From Roridomyces roridus (lineage: Eukaryota > Basidiomycota > Agaricomycetes > Agaricales > Mycenaceae): 64,000 bases of DNA. The stretch covers positions 2,728,001 through 2,792,000 of the forward strand of contig JARKIF010000005.1 of NCBI GenBank assembly GCA_029378245.1, given 5' to 3'. Positions 9,397 through 20,049 of the stretch are shown here, in pieces; the stretch's first letter is position 1; the number at the start of each line of letters is the position of its first letter. The position numbers were made by a program, and so were the translations under genes. The notes under the pieces are model-generated. The model saw nothing but the letters and a program-made list of their open reading frames with translations. It was not told where the DNA came from and made no database searches.

Positions 9397-10023
9397 ATGT
9401 CCTTGACCACCTCTTCATCCGACCTCGAATCCCCGCGCGTCAAACTCACGCCCTACCTCCCACCCACCCATGATTCGGACTTCTTCACCCAAATCACCGC
9501 GCACCCCGATCTCACCCGCTGGTTCGCACTCAACTTCACCCCCGCCGCCGTCCAAAAGCTCCTTGAGGACCCCAACAACCTGCTCTTCGCCATCATCGAC
9601 AAAGCGAGCAGCAAATTTGCCGGTGTCATCGGTCTTTTGCACATTTCCTCAGTGCATTTGACGACAGAGGTCGGGCCTGTAATTTGTTTCCCCGAATTCC
9701 AGCGCACGCACGTCGCGTCCCACGCGATTGGGATTGCGCTGCGGTATTGCCTGGAACTACCGAAAGACGGAGGGATGGGATTACGACGCGTGCAGTGGAC
9801 GGCTAATGCGTTGAATGGAGCGAGCATCAAAGTCGCTGAGAGGATGGGGTTCAAGATGGAGGGAACGTCGCGGTGGACGCATGTCTTGTCTGTGGGTAGA
9901 GAGGGTAGAGAAGCTGGACAAGGTCGTGGGGAGGGTCCTGGTCGGGATAGTGTCTTGCTGGCGATCTGCTGGGATGATTGGGAGAATGGCGGACGTGAAC
10001 TTGTCGATGAGAAGACGTCTTGA
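9397..10023 (+). CDS. GNAT-family N-acetyltransferase (paralogue 1 of 4)
   Basis: RimJ/RimL-like GNAT acetyltransferase of 208 aa in a single exon with a clear ATG. Such enzymes transfer acetyl from acetyl-CoA to an amine; the substrate is unknown. Conserved blocks shared with three close paralogues in this window are PRVKLTPYLPPTHD, AHPDLTRWF, VGPVICFPEFQRTHV, RRVQWTANALNGASIKVAER and MGFKMEGT. The C-terminal tail GRGEGPGRDSVLLAICWDDW is also shared. It is head-to-head with the FunK1 kinase, with 66 bp between starts. Confidence 0.87.
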   Translation: MSLTTSSSDLESPRVKLTPYLPPTHDSDFFTQITAHPDLTRWFALNFTPAAVQKLLEDPNNLLFAIIDKASSKFAGVIGLLHISSVHLTTEVGPVICFPEFQRTHVASHAIGIALRYCLELPKDGGMGLRRVQWTANALNGASIKVAERMGFKMEGTSRWTHVLSVGREGREAGQGRGEGPGRDSVLLAICWDDWENGGRELVDEKTS

Positions 10024-10493
10024 GTACCGTGAGTGCGACTTTAGAAGCAATATCCCGGAGCGGAAATCCCGTCGCATACTTCTCTCCCATGGACTCCATA
10101 TGTCTCCATTCCTGGTGGAGAAACTGGTGGAGTCAAGTGGCTCCAGGTGGCTCCTCGACTCGCTCCGAATGGATAGATTGAAATTCCCGAGAGACGATTA
10201 TGCAAACGTTGGTGTTGGGCTCCGAGGAGAGAGGAGTGGGAAGTAGCCAACGTGCAAGTCGGTTGTCAAATGCGGCAATTACCCCATTATGGCCTTGCCA
10301 AAATTTGTGGTCTGCTCTCTCTTTAGCCCCACCACTCCGTGTCTCCGACGACCGTAGATTCCAGCCCTAATCGCCGTCCTCGTACGTTCCAACTCGCGAC
10401 ACCCGCGTGTATCCATCTCACACATCACTGACAGACGGCGACGAAACAATTTTTGGGGCAGCTCGGCGCTAGCAAAGCAATCTGCTGTCCACG
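10024..10493. other. Intergenic region
   Basis: About 470 bp between the acetyltransferase stop and the next start. A short palindromic run (ctggtggagaaactggtgga, then ctccaggtggctcc) lies near 10110-10155. No gene, tRNA or repeat is supported. Confidence 0.4.
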
Positions 10494-11348
10494 ATGCGCG
10501 CAGACTCGGTCTCTACGGCTCTGGCAACGACCACCGTTACAATTGTCCTCCACCACGCACTCCGGACATACTACGACACTAGACGCCAGAAGGCGTGGAT
10601 TGTAACCACCTTGTCGAGTGCTGTAACGACTTTCGGCAGCCTGCCCTTTCTGTGGGATGTGGTACAGTCTGGAGGAGACGTGACCGCGCTGCAGCCACGG
10701 CGTGCCCTCGCCGCCATCGTCTGTCGCACCTTCCAAGGTCTCCTCCTCGCAGACCTCATAATCGGTTGCCGCTACTACAGAGAACACGTTACTCTCTGCT
10801 GGGGCTGGATTCACCACAGCTCATACATAATCCTCCTCCACTACCTCCTTCGCAGCGGTGCCGCCCACTGCTTCTGCCTCGCAGCATTCATGGAGTTGCC
10901 AACCCTCCACCTGGCACTATCCTTCCTCCACCCGCGCCTCCGCCACGACGTCCTCTTCTGCGGCCTCTTCCTCGCCACACGCATCCTCTTCCACCTCGCG
11001 CTCATCGTCGCGTTCTCCACAACCCTCGGGAGGAGCGTCGTCGGAGGGAACCCTCTCCCCGTCGTCTTCCTCGGGATGGCATTCCCCGGGCACGTCATGT
11101 GGTTCACCCAGAGCGTTCGCGGTACCATGCGTCGAGGCAGGAGCAAGTCCATATCCATATCCCAACCAGCCGAAATCAAAGCAGACTTCCCTTCGACCCC
11201 AACGGAGGAACTCTCAGGCTCATGGTCCAGCGCCTCATCCGACTCGGACTCGGACCTCTCCTCCGAGTCCGAGCTCACCACACCCACGTTCGAAGCCTCT
11301 GGCCCGACTTGGGATGCGATCGTCGATCTGCCGACTATCGTGTTATAA
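10494..11348 (+). CDS. Multi-pass membrane protein, TLC-domain-like
   Basis: 284 aa in one open frame from ATG. About six hydrophobic segments cover residues 1-200, beginning near STALATTTVTIVLHHAL and including HHSSYIILLHYLLRSGA and PLPVVFLGMAFPGHVMWF. The pair of histidines at the start of a helix (GWIHHSSYI) and the overall layout recall TRAM-LAG1-CLN8 (TLC) proteins, which act in ER lipid metabolism. The last 80 residues are a Ser/Asp-rich cytosolic tail (SSASSDSDSDLSSESE). Family assignment is by pattern only; it could be another ER multi-pass family. Confidence 0.6.
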   Translation: MRADSVSTALATTTVTIVLHHALRTYYDTRRQKAWIVTTLSSAVTTFGSLPFLWDVVQSGGDVTALQPRRALAAIVCRTFQGLLLADLIIGCRYYREHVTLCWGWIHHSSYIILLHYLLRSGAAHCFCLAAFMELPTLHLALSFLHPRLRHDVLFCGLFLATRILFHLALIVAFSTTLGRSVVGGNPLPVVFLGMAFPGHVMWFTQSVRGTMRRGRSKSISISQPAEIKADFPSTPTEELSGSWSSASSDSDSDLSSESELTTPTFEASGPTWDAIVDLPTIVL

Positions 11349-11992
11349 GTAGCTTGAGACTACTGGGATTAATGGTAATAAGTATGCTTATTGGAATTGG
11401 TAGTAGATTACGCCGCCGTGCTTCTTGGATAAGTGTTTTTTTTTGTAGGCTGGGGCGATTAATAGAATTGGTTTGAAGGCTGAAAGGGTTCGGTGCCTGT
11501 TAGAATTCGTTAGAAGCTCAACTCGAGAGAGTTAGAGAAAGTTGGCAAGCTTGTCTTGCTATGCAGATGCCAGCTTTGCGACTAGTTCCCTCCTTTTCCT
11601 CCAAATAAATTGCCTAAACGGGCAGCAGGCGTAGTGGACGAAAAAGGAAATCTCCTCTTGCTCACTTCACGGTTCACATGCAGTAAGTAACAGCAAGTGT
11701 CAGGTATATTATGCATTGTATCTAGTACAGACACTGAAAAAAAAAGACAACAAAAGACTGTGTGAGCTAGTATGTAAATCCGATATGTATGTACGGGTTG
11801 TATGTGTGTTTTGTATCCGACAAAATGTACTGGGGACTGTCCAGGAGTCGAGTCATTAAAGGCGTAACGGGGTCGTGGGTGTAGCAGGCAGGTATGAAAG
11901 CAAGCAAGAAATGAAAGAGACCGGATGGATAAGTATTGCATAAATTAGCCGCGTCGTCTGGTCTTGAAGATGTCTTCTTCTTCGGCCGTCCA
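11349..11992. other. Convergent 3' region
   Basis: About 640 bp between two convergent genes. AT-rich patches and a poly-A tract (about 11739) suggest 3' UTRs. No gene is supported. Confidence 0.4.
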
Positions 11993-14025
11993 TCAAACAG
12001 ACCACTCATCCCCCGCCCCCCGGCCAACACCCATCCCTCCCGCTCCCCCAATCGAAACACCCCACACCCCACTAGACCGCCTCTCCCCCGTCCCTCCCAC
12101 CCGCTCACCAACATCATACGGCGCAGGCAGCAACCACGATAACCACCCGCCCTCCCTCGCACCATACGCATCATCCTCACTCCCCTCCCGGGCCTTGCCC
12201 TTGCCTTTCCCCTTGCCAGACCCACTACCTCTCCTCGTCTTCTTGCGTTTATTAAACGCCCCAGAGCTCTCCCTAGAACCCGCATAGCTCTCAGGCAACT
12301 CTGCAAAACTAATCCGCTTCCCACTAGGAGTCGACGTCCCACTCGAACTCCCGCCCGCCTGCCCGCTACCGCCAAAGAACGACCACGAAGGCGTCAACAT
12401 CGTAGGCGTAGCAGGCGTCGTGGGCGTCGTAGCAATAGGCGTATTAGTTCGTGTCCCCTTCATAATCCCCACAACGCGTTCCTCCCCACGACTAACGCTA
12501 TGCCGTCCACCACGCGTAAACAACCGCGAAACACTAGCTGTTGCGGTACTGGAGCCTGCAGTCGGCGCGGGTGGTGGTGAACGCGGGTGGAACTCTCGTT
12601 TGGGTCGTGGAGGTGGCGGAGGCGGCGGAGGTGCTGCAAGTAAAATTTTCAACAAAATTGTAATCCAGTAAAATTTCGATAAATCTCACCTTCATCCAGA
12701 ATCTTCCTCAACGCGCTCCTCGCCGCCTTGGCTCTACACCGCCCCTCACCTTCATCATCATCATCATTCTCTGAGGATGTGGGAGTGTGCATAGGTGAGG
12801 GCAGCACCTGGGATATCGTGCTACCGTTCGGGTGCTTCATAAGCCCCGGCCGAACCTCGGAGTTTTCTGGCGTTGGTGACTCGACATCAATCTCAATCGG
12901 AGGCGTCATGGCCCGCCTCGGTGTGTAAGCACCCGCGGTCACAGTGGACCCGGTTGCAGTACCCCGTGAGGACGAACGAGAGCCCACGTTGATGCTGAGA
13001 CCGCGGGGAGAGGATCGGCCTCGAGACGGGCTCCTTGGCGAGGAGACCCGAGGCGGGCTCTGCGTTGGGTGTTGTTCGCCACGTACAAAGGCACTGAGGA
13101 GGTTGTAGGCGGCTGTCGCAGGCTCGGGGCTGCGCGAGGACAGTGCAGGACTGGCTATCCCTGGAGCGGGAATGGGTGTCCGCCAATCTGAGGGAATTCC
13201 AACGTGCCGTGAAGACTCTGCTGGTCGTGAGTCAACGGGTAGGCCGGCACGCCGCCAGTCGATAGAGTTGCCCCGGGAATCATTTGTAAACTCGAGAATC
13301 GGACCGTGTGGTCCGTGGACACCCCGCCAGTCACTCGAAGGCGCACGGAGACCAAGAGTGGATGGTAGTGAAATGGTGTCATCGTCTGCTGAGCCGTCGG
13401 TTGCGTCGATGTACTGAGTTAGGGCGCGAGGCGCGTGGGAGACCAAGCGCGTTCGGAGAGGCGGGGCCATATGCAGGCCACTTGGTGGCGAGTACGAGGC
13501 TGAGGGTATTGGTTCGAGGGATGGTCGTCGTCTGGGTGCGCGGATGGTAGAACTGGGAGTCGGCAAGGACGAACTAACGAGCAATTCGTCCACATCGCGT
13601 TCGATCGCGGCAAGGTCCTCTGCCCATGGCTCGCGAGGTGGTGGCATGGATATCGGAGCAGTCGGCGACGGTTCACGAAACGTGGAGGAGGTCGGTGTCA
13701 TGGATGACTGGAGAAGAGCATTGGAAAGCTCGAGAGCATGTACACTGCGCTCTAGCAGCGAGTCGAGGAACGTATCCTGCGGGAGGGGACTTGACGTGTG
13801 CCGTCGGTGTGGCCTGCGAGGATAAGGGCGAGGGGAGAGAGGCGGTGAGGTGTGAGGCCTGGACTTTGTATCGTCGTCGTCGTCGTCGTCAGTGTTGTCG
13901 TCGTCCGCCTCGTACTCTGGCGGGGGAACAACATCGCGCCAGTACTCGTACTGAGGAAGGGTGGCGGTCGTATCGCTCGACAGGCGCATCGACACCCTCT
14001 TGCGATGGGTGCGACGAGCAGCCAT
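11993..14025 (-). CDS. Long disordered Ser/Pro/Arg-rich protein, function unknown
   Basis: Two exons, 12690-14025 and 11993-12633, join at ILDE|A across a 56-nt intron (658 aa). The start MAARRTHRKRVSMRLSSDT is chosen because it is an ATG at a basic N terminus; an upstream frame extends to 14133. Most of the chain is low complexity: an acidic patch (DDDNTDDDDDDD), many SP/SR dipeptides, poly-Pro after the intron, and a basic stretch KGKGKGKAREG. One short alpha-helical region (LERSVHALELSNALL) may be a coiled coil. No catalytic domain is seen. Nuclear or cytoskeletal regulatory roles are possible but speculative. Confidence 0.7.
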
Positions 14026-14359
14026 GGGGTACAGAACGAAAAACGTGCGGCAGCCAGATAAACACAAATACGTAACCACCAAAGATCTCTCGAACGAGTC
14101 TGAGTCAATCGGTTCCGCAGTTTCAAATCCCAAAAAATTCGTGTATTAAGAGGACTAATGTACTACTGAAAGCTGACGAGGGATGTATAGAATTGAGGGG
14201 GAGAGAGAAAATAGCGACGCCCCAACTTGGTGCAATCGGTAGCACAGGTTAGCAAAATCTGCTCATCCGTTTGGGACGAACAAGTAACTTCCGAACAAGC
14301 GCCCTACACCTACGGACCCACGGCGCTAGCGTGGTGGCCGACTCGTACGCAAGGGAGCA
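14026..14359. other. Intergenic region with a degenerate tRNA-like stretch
   Basis: About 330 bp upstream of the disordered-protein gene. At 14228-14285 the string TTGGTGCAATCGGTAGCACA resembles a tRNA D-arm and is followed by a 5-bp stem around TAGCAAA. No T-arm or matching acceptor stem follows. At best it is a tRNA relic. Confidence 0.3.
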
Positions 14360-15229
14360 TCAACGGCCGAAGAGAGTGCGCCAGGAGATCGGCCAACATG
14401 AAACCTTGAGCACTAGACATGTCGCAGGAACATTAATTGACGACGGGGAAAATTGAAAGGAGACGCGTCGTGTGGAGTTAGAGCGGCGGCGGCGTTTCCA
14501 TTCCTGCCTCGCACATGGACTCATAACCGCCACATATTTTGCCAGACGGCCCACGATCTTCTTCACCGATAGAAGCCATTTCAAGAACGCCTCCACCACC
14601 TGCTTCGAGCACGACGGGGGGTCGGGAAACATCACCACCATGTCGCCCATCCACCCTGGCTTTCCTTCACAATAAAGAGCGAAACAGTCGAGGAGGGCGT
14701 CTTGAACCAGACGTGTGTCCTTTAGGGAAAGGAGGTACCGGACGGAACGTTTCAAGACTCGACGCGCAAATCGGTGGCTAGTGGCAGGGAGCTCGATACC
14801 GCTGCTGAGGTGCTGGCCTTGTTTGACGCTCACGAGCGCTATATCCCGGCGGTACTGTATCTCCCCGCTGACTCGCGAGGCTCGTAGGAGTCGTCGAATT
14901 TCTGTATCACATCGCGGTGGCTGGCCGAGCTTCGATCGGTGTCCAGTCAGAATAACGAGCACCAGTATCGAGCGCCCTGCTACACTGATTTGCGCGTCAA
15001 GGAGGTCCCGAGCCCACACCGTGCAAGGCCGGATCGAAAACGCGTCAGAGAACCAAAGTCGGAGCTGGCACAAACGATTCGGGTGAAGTCGGGTGGGCTC
15101 AGATGCGTAATATATCGGACCCTCCACTATCTCATGCTGTCCTTCATCTTCTCCCCGTTGCGCGTGGGTACGCTGCCCGTTGTTCCTGAGTAACTTGTTC
15201 TCGTTTCTTCCTCTTTGCCGCCGGTTCAC
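14360..15229 (-). CDS. Uncharacterised open frame, possibly a gene fragment
   Basis: A 289-codon minus-strand frame that starts with GTG rather than ATG. The stretch KTRLVQDALLDCFALYC through WMGDMVVMFPDPPS to AFLKWLLSVKKIVGRL looks protein-like. The next part of the frame is Arg-rich and not convincing. Fragments of the same DNA occur at 1-130 in scrambled orientation. This could be a spliced gene whose exons I cannot place, or remains of a mobile or expanded gene family. No function can be given. Confidence 0.3.
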   Translation of the reverse strand: MNRRQRGRNENKLLRNNGQRTHAQRGEDEGQHEIVEGPIYYASEPTRLHPNRLCQLRLWFSDAFSIRPCTVWARDLLDAQISVAGRSILVLVILTGHRSKLGQPPRCDTEIRRLLRASRVSGEIQYRRDIALVSVKQGQHLSSGIELPATSHRFARRVLKRSVRYLLSLKDTRLVQDALLDCFALYCEGKPGWMGDMVVMFPDPPSCSKQVVEAFLKWLLSVKKIVGRLAKYVAVMSPCARQEWKRRRRSNSTRRVSFQFSPSSINVPATCLVLKVSCWPISWRTLFGR

Positions 15230-15426
15230 GGTTCTTGGTCAGCCAGCACGTTCGCGGGCGCCGTTTTGGGCGCCGCAAAACAAAGAGACGAAGCTACTAC
15301 ATGACAATCGTGGCGCTTGGGAATCTTTTGGAGCACAGACCATGACGGTGGGGATGAAAAGGCCCCGAGTTAATCCGCGCTATATATAATGGGCGAGTGA
15401 AACCCACGTCTTGCATTCACTCGAGC

Positions 15427-17489
15427 ATGAGCAACGAATACGACTTTATTGTTGTGGGAGGTAGGATCTCTCTCGCTCTCACTCGGGCAACGTCTCACAC
15501 TTTGCAACACAGGTGGTACCGCTGGTAGGATGCCTCTTTCTGTATTCGTTGGCCGTTTCTCACCTCGATCCAGGCTGCGTTGTTGCAGGACGACTTGCGG
15601 AGAACCCCAATGTCAAAGTCCTCGTCATTGAAGCGGGTATCACCAACCCTGGCGACGTCGACGCTATTACCACTCCAGGTAAGATATATGCTTTCTCGAC
15701 CTCAAAGCTAACTATCTCCGCCAGCCCGTGCCTTTGAACTTCGCGACAGCAAGTACGACTGGGCCTACAAGACCACCATGATCGACCGAGCTGAATATAC
15801 GCGGGTGGAAAAGCCCAACACCCGCGGCAAGACGCTTGGTGGCAGCAGCTGCCTCAACTACTACACCTGGATCCCTGGTAGCGCAGCCACGTTCGACGAA
15901 TGGGCGGCGTTTGGTGGGGACGCCTGGACGTGGGAAACGTGCAAAGAATATCTCTACAAGGTAAGGTTTCGACTCTCGGATGGAAAGCGGCTTGGATTGA
16001 CTCCTGTCAGCCCGCCACATATCACGACGACGAGAAGCTCTTCAATCCCTCGCTCTCGTACCTCGGCACTGGTGGTCCGATTCCCGTCTCTCATTCTCAC
16101 TTGGTGCCTGAAGTGGACGCCTTCCGCCACGCTTTGACGGAAGCTTGGGTCAGCAAAGGCCAGCCCCTGACAGACGATGTCCACAATGGAACGATGGGTG
16201 GTCTCTGGAAGGCTCTCAACAGCATCTATAACGGCAAACGGTCATCTTCGTGGCTCTACCTCGTCGGCAAGTCCAATGTCACCGTTCTGGGCAAGACCAA
16301 CTCCAAGAACCTCATCATCGACAATGGTCGGGCTGTTGGCGTGGTCGTGATTCGCGAGGATGGGACTGAGGAGTCGTACAAGGCAAAGCACGAGGTGATC
16401 GTGTCCAGCGGTGTTTTCGAGTCACCCAAACTTCTCATGTTGTCCGGCATTGGGCCCGCGGAGACGCTCAAGTCCTTTAACATAGAGCAGATAGTCGATT
16501 CTCCCCACATCGGTCAAAATCTTCTTGACCATCCCATTCTTCCGCACGTGTTCCGCATCAAAGATGGCTACGGTCTCGACCAACATCTGCTCCGCCCCGG
16601 ACTCGAGAAGGACGGCGCCGTCGCAGCTTACCGCTGGAAGAACAGGTATGTCATCTGACATTCGTACAATCTTCCCAACTCACGAAACCAGAGGTCCCTA
16701 TACGAGCGGCCTGCTCGAGCTAGTCGGTCTCCCCCGTATCGACGACCGCCTCCGCGGGATCCCCGCATACGAAAAGGCCAAAGCGGCCAACGGCGGTAAA
16801 GACCCCTTCGGCCCCGCCGGCCAGCCGCATTTCGAGATCGACTTTGTGCCCATGTTCAGCGACGCGTTCCAATGGCACATCCCTACGCCACCCACAGGCG
16901 ACTACCTCACCGTCATCGTCGACCTGCTGCGCCCCCTGTCCAAGAGCGGCACCGTCACCCTCAACTCGACCAACGCGCTCGAGCAGCCAAAGGTCAATAT
17001 CAACTTTTTCGCGGAAGATTTGGATCTCGTGGCGATGCGGGAGGGGGTGCGGTTCGTTGATGAGATTCTGATGCATGGAGATGGGATGAAGGATATTATT
17101 TTGGAGGATTACCCTTGGCCCATGCCCAGGACGTCCGACGAGGCGATGCATAAGATGATTTTGGAGCGCTCGCAGACTGGGTTCCGTGAGTAGTTTCTCA
17201 ATTTCTCGAACTTTCATTGACGTCTGCCGCAGATCCTTGTGGTACGGCGCGTATGGGCACGGATATCCACCACGGTGCTGTCGATGGCCGGCTGCGCGTT
17301 TATGGCGTCCATAACCTGCGCGTCATTGACGCCTCGGTCATCCCTGTCATTCCTGACTGCCGGATTCAAAATTCTGTGTATATGATCGGGGAGAAGGTAT
17401 GTTTCCTGGTTTTGTATTGGAGGCATTTTCCTGATATTGGACAGGGTGCGGACATGATCAAGGCGGACCATCCAGAGTTGTATGCGTAA
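15427..17489 (+). CDS. GMC-family FAD-dependent oxidoreductase
   Basis: Glucose-methanol-choline oxidoreductase (aryl-alcohol, alcohol or sugar oxidase/dehydrogenase type) that oxidises an alcohol with FAD. Exons are 15427-15460, 15513-15524, 15574-15678, 15725-15960, 16011-16645, 16692-17185, 17233-17396 and 17445-17489, giving 574 aa with all phases consistent. The FAD-binding motif EYDFIVVGGGTAG is built across a 12-nt second exon. Other hallmarks are the GMC signature region (GKTLGGSSCLNYYTWIPG), the second signature SSGVFESPKLLMLSGIGP, and the C-terminal catalytic pair in FHPCGTARMG and RIQNSVYMIGEKGAD. There is no signal peptide, so it is probably intracellular. It converges on the GFA gene with 31 bp between stops. 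Confidence 0.92.
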
Positions 17490-17520
17490 ACCAGTACGTA
17501 GCTGAAGAATGAAATATGTT

Positions 17521-18522
17521 TTACCACCCTGCATCGTACGCTGGCAAATCCGCCTTCCCATCAAGCATGGTCAGCTTAAGCTTGTCCAAATTCAGCCCAT
17601 TTATCGTCCGGGCATTCAAGCCCATCTCGGTCTCTGGTTCTGGACCTTCCCTGGTGAAGGTTTCTGCCAGGGTCACACCACAAACCCTGCAGAATTTCTG
17701 GCGCCTCCACTTGTATCCGAACGTATACTCGGTCACAGAATCCAAACCCTCGAAGATGACTTGCGAAACGGACGGATAGACCCATAGGACGCCGTTCTGG
17801 TAAGTTCCAGTCAGCTACTTACTTGATTATCGAGCATCACCAACGGAAACGCACTTTGTGGCAGATGCTGCAATTGCATTGACCGACCTCGCTGAGTGTC
17901 TCCGGGCTGAGAAACGCCGCATAGCGTACTGCGCCGCAATGGCAGCTTCCCTGATAGACTGTCGTTCCATCCGGTACAGTGTCAACTTTCACGGGCTCCG
18001 GGACTTTGTACGGCGGATCTTTGGGTGCAGAATTGTTGGTAGACCCCACCGGCAGTTTCGTAGCATCGAAATCATGCAAAGTGCGCATCTGCGGGACTCG
18101 TTAATACGTAGAAACGCGAAAACCCTGTGTACGCACATTGATGGCGAAACGACCGTCCGACTTGGCTGTGAGTACCGATGACCCGCAAGTCAGGCAGAAC
18201 TACCACGCGCCCCGTTGAGCGATTGCCTGCTCGTCAGAATGATGTTGAGAGCACCTTGAACTTGATTGTGTGGTTTGCGAACTCGTAGTCCCTCAGCGTA
18301 GTGTCGATATCACCTTTGACGACAACGATATTGTCTGCAAAAGTCCACAAGTAGCTGATCTGCATATTAGTCGTGCTTAGTTGTCGGTGGAAGTTTCTGT
18401 CGGGAATGTACTTTGACGCATATGCTGCAGTTGCAGACGTGGTTGGCCTTGATTTCTGGGGCTTTGAATGTGTATTTGAAGGCACCGCAGTGGCAGTTGC
18501 CACGGTATTCGACCTCGGACAT
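17521..18522 (-). CDS. Two-domain GFA/CENP-V-like zinc protein
   Basis: Exons are 18412-18522, 18255-18359, 18137-18199, 17855-18088 and 17521-17796 (262 aa). The chain carries two complete glutathione-dependent-formaldehyde-activating (GFA) folds in tandem. Domain 1 has GNCHCGAFKYTF, CNCSICVK and KFCLTCGSS. Domain 2 has GSCHCGAVRYA, CNCSICHK and KFCRVCGVT. Each set gives the paired Cys motifs for two zinc ions. The fourth exon joins the domains through a Pro/Lys linker (PPYKVPEPVKVD). Single-domain GFA proteins are usual; the tandem form is probably an internal duplication. The substrate is unknown. tRNA-His lies 63 bp upstream. Confidence 0.85.
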
Positions 18523-18585
18523 GATAGGGAAAGACAACGGTTATTTCTGACGTCAAAACAACGTGAGAGGGTGAGAAAAAGTGAT

Positions 18586-18657
18586 TGTCCCCCATCGGAA
18601 TCGAACCGATGTCGATCGCGCCACAAGCGAGCATACTAACCACTATACTAGAGAGAC
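18586..18657 (-). tRNA. tRNA-His (anticodon GTG)
   Basis: A 72-nt cloverleaf on the minus strand with no intron. The acceptor stem GTCTCTC pairs with GGGGGAC, with three wobble or G-U-type pairs. The D-arm is GTATAGTGGTTAGTAT. The anticodon arm is CTCGC-TTGTGGC-GCGAT with anticodon GTG at 18622-18624. The T-arm ATCGG-TTCGATT-CCGAT is perfect and the discriminator is A. The 5' residue G-1 is not encoded, as expected in eukaryotes. Internal A and B boxes are present. The first anticodon-stem pair is C-T, a mild defect. Confidence 0.9.
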
Positions 18658-18921
18658 GACGATAAGTAGCCACTGTAGGAGTATAGGAGGTCGCGATCAA
18701 GGTGACCGGAGCACCGAGTTTCTTCTGATTATCATTCAGCGTCCAGATCGACTCGACCTTCCGTGGCCCTGCGCCAGAAGGGCCGTGCTTCACACCTTGA
18801 ATATCCGACTTTACGCCTTTCATTGTTCCAGCGGCCACTGAACGAAACTTGACCTTGACCACCACTTCCTGACCAGTGAGTTTCGTTTCCTTCTGTTCCG
18901 AGTCTCAAGACCTGGCAAGTC
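18658..18921. promoter_or_regulatory. Region between the tRNA and F-box gene
   Basis: About 260 bp that must contain the F-box promoter. A minus-strand frame starting with ATG at 18865 (MVVKVKFRSVAAG) reads through into the tRNA and is not credible as a gene. Confidence 0.35.
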
Positions 18922-20049
18922 ATGACCGAAGCTTTCGCGCTTAAATCTCAAATATTAGACCTCGAGCGGTCCTTCGCCACTTTGCCAAGGGAAGAGGACC
19001 TTGTACAAGAGAGACTCGACTCGTGCACGTATCCAGTCTTGAGCCTACCTAACGAGATCGTGGCGCTCATTTTCGTTCACTTCTTACCACCCTACCCCAA
19101 GCCGCCACCATTCCGAGGATTACTCTCTCCGACGGTCCTGACACAAATTTGCTGCCAATGGAGAGAGATCGCTCTGGCGTGTCCCGACCTCTGGCGCGCT
19201 ATCTCTCTGCCCGAAGCCTCCGGAGATGGTAACGGCCTTGGAGCCTTGGAAATGGCTGAGCAGTGGCTCAACCGTTCCGGCTGTGGTCCACTTTCCTTTG
19301 AAATCGTAGGGCTCTGGTCTCAATCGCCAGAAATGCTTGCCATTCAGTATCGTGCGCGTTGGGAACATGTGACGCTCCGTTCTCGCCATCGCCCCTTGCC
19401 TTTGGACATACTCGAGAGGCTAGGTGATCTCCATGGGCCTTGCACTCTCGAGAGGCCCATGCCTCTTCTCCGCCATCTCGGCTTCTCTACAGACGGAACC
19501 GACAACCTGTACCCCGCCGACGTTCCCCTGTTGCGCAGCGTGGTGATCCATGTAGGAAGTAGGCGCTTTGCACGCATGGTGTTGCCTTGTTCACAACTCA
19601 CCTCGCTGGCAATCGAAAAAATCTCTGTCCTCGAGTGTGCCCCAATCTTGCAACAGGTATCCAACTTGACATTCTGCTCCCTCGGCGTTTGCAGCAATTT
19701 AGCTGTGAACGGCGATCTCCCCAACATCTACCTCCCTTTGTTGGAAGGACTCTACATCTCGGACCCATGGCGAAGACCCATGACGGGGTTTCTTGACACA
19801 CTGGTTACTCCCCGGCTTCTCCTTCTCCAGATCCCGGAGGGTTTCCTTGGGACCGACTCGTTCCCTTGGAACAAGGAAAAGCGGAAGGAGGCACTGCAGT
19901 CGTTCATAACCAAGTCTGGCTGTACGCTGCGGCTTCTACGAATCGTGGTCAGCGAACTTCTGGGCAAGGACGTGAAGGTCTACAAGAGTGCTTGTCCATC
20001 CGCCAAGGTAGAGCTACGTCTGAGAACGAAGAAATCTAGCAGGTCGTAA
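18922..20049 (+). CDS. F-box protein (tandem pair, first)
   Basis: 375 aa, single exon with ATG. A short N-terminal coiled coil (LKSQILDLERSFATLPREED) precedes the F-box: LSLPNEIVALIFVHFLP, then LTQICCQWREIALACPDLW. The remainder is an LRR-like tail. It is a tandem paralogue of the next gene (shared VQERLDS, TYPVL, LPNEI, PPPF and LTQIC blocks). It is probably an SCF substrate adaptor. Confidence 0.85.
   Translation: MTEAFALKSQILDLERSFATLPREEDLVQERLDSCTYPVLSLPNEIVALIFVHFLPPYPKPPPFRGLLSPTVLTQICCQWREIALACPDLWRAISLPEASGDGNGLGALEMAEQWLNRSGCGPLSFEIVGLWSQSPEMLAIQYRARWEHVTLRSRHRPLPLDILERLGDLHGPCTLERPMPLLRHLGFSTDGTDNLYPADVPLLRSVVIHVGSRRFARMVLPCSQLTSLAIEKISVLECAPILQQVSNLTFCSLGVCSNLAVNGDLPNIYLPLLEGLYISDPWRRPMTGFLDTLVTPRLLLLQIPEGFLGTDSFPWNKEKRKEALQSFITKSGCTLRLLRIVVSELLGKDVKVYKSACPSAKVELRLRTKKSSRS

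Noticed and set aside
10595..11476. 293-aa frame overlapping the TLC-like gene
   Set aside because: Arg/Pro-rich shadow frame with a poor composition compared with the membrane protein frame.
14228..14300. tRNA-Cys-like stretch (D-arm-like string and GCA in a 7-nt loop)
   Set aside because: No T-arm with GTTCRANNC, no pairing acceptor stem, and A instead of T before the anticodon.
18660..18865. Minus-strand frame starting MVVKVKFRSVAAG upstream of the tRNA
   Set aside because: It reads straight into the tRNA and has no conserved features or splice sites.
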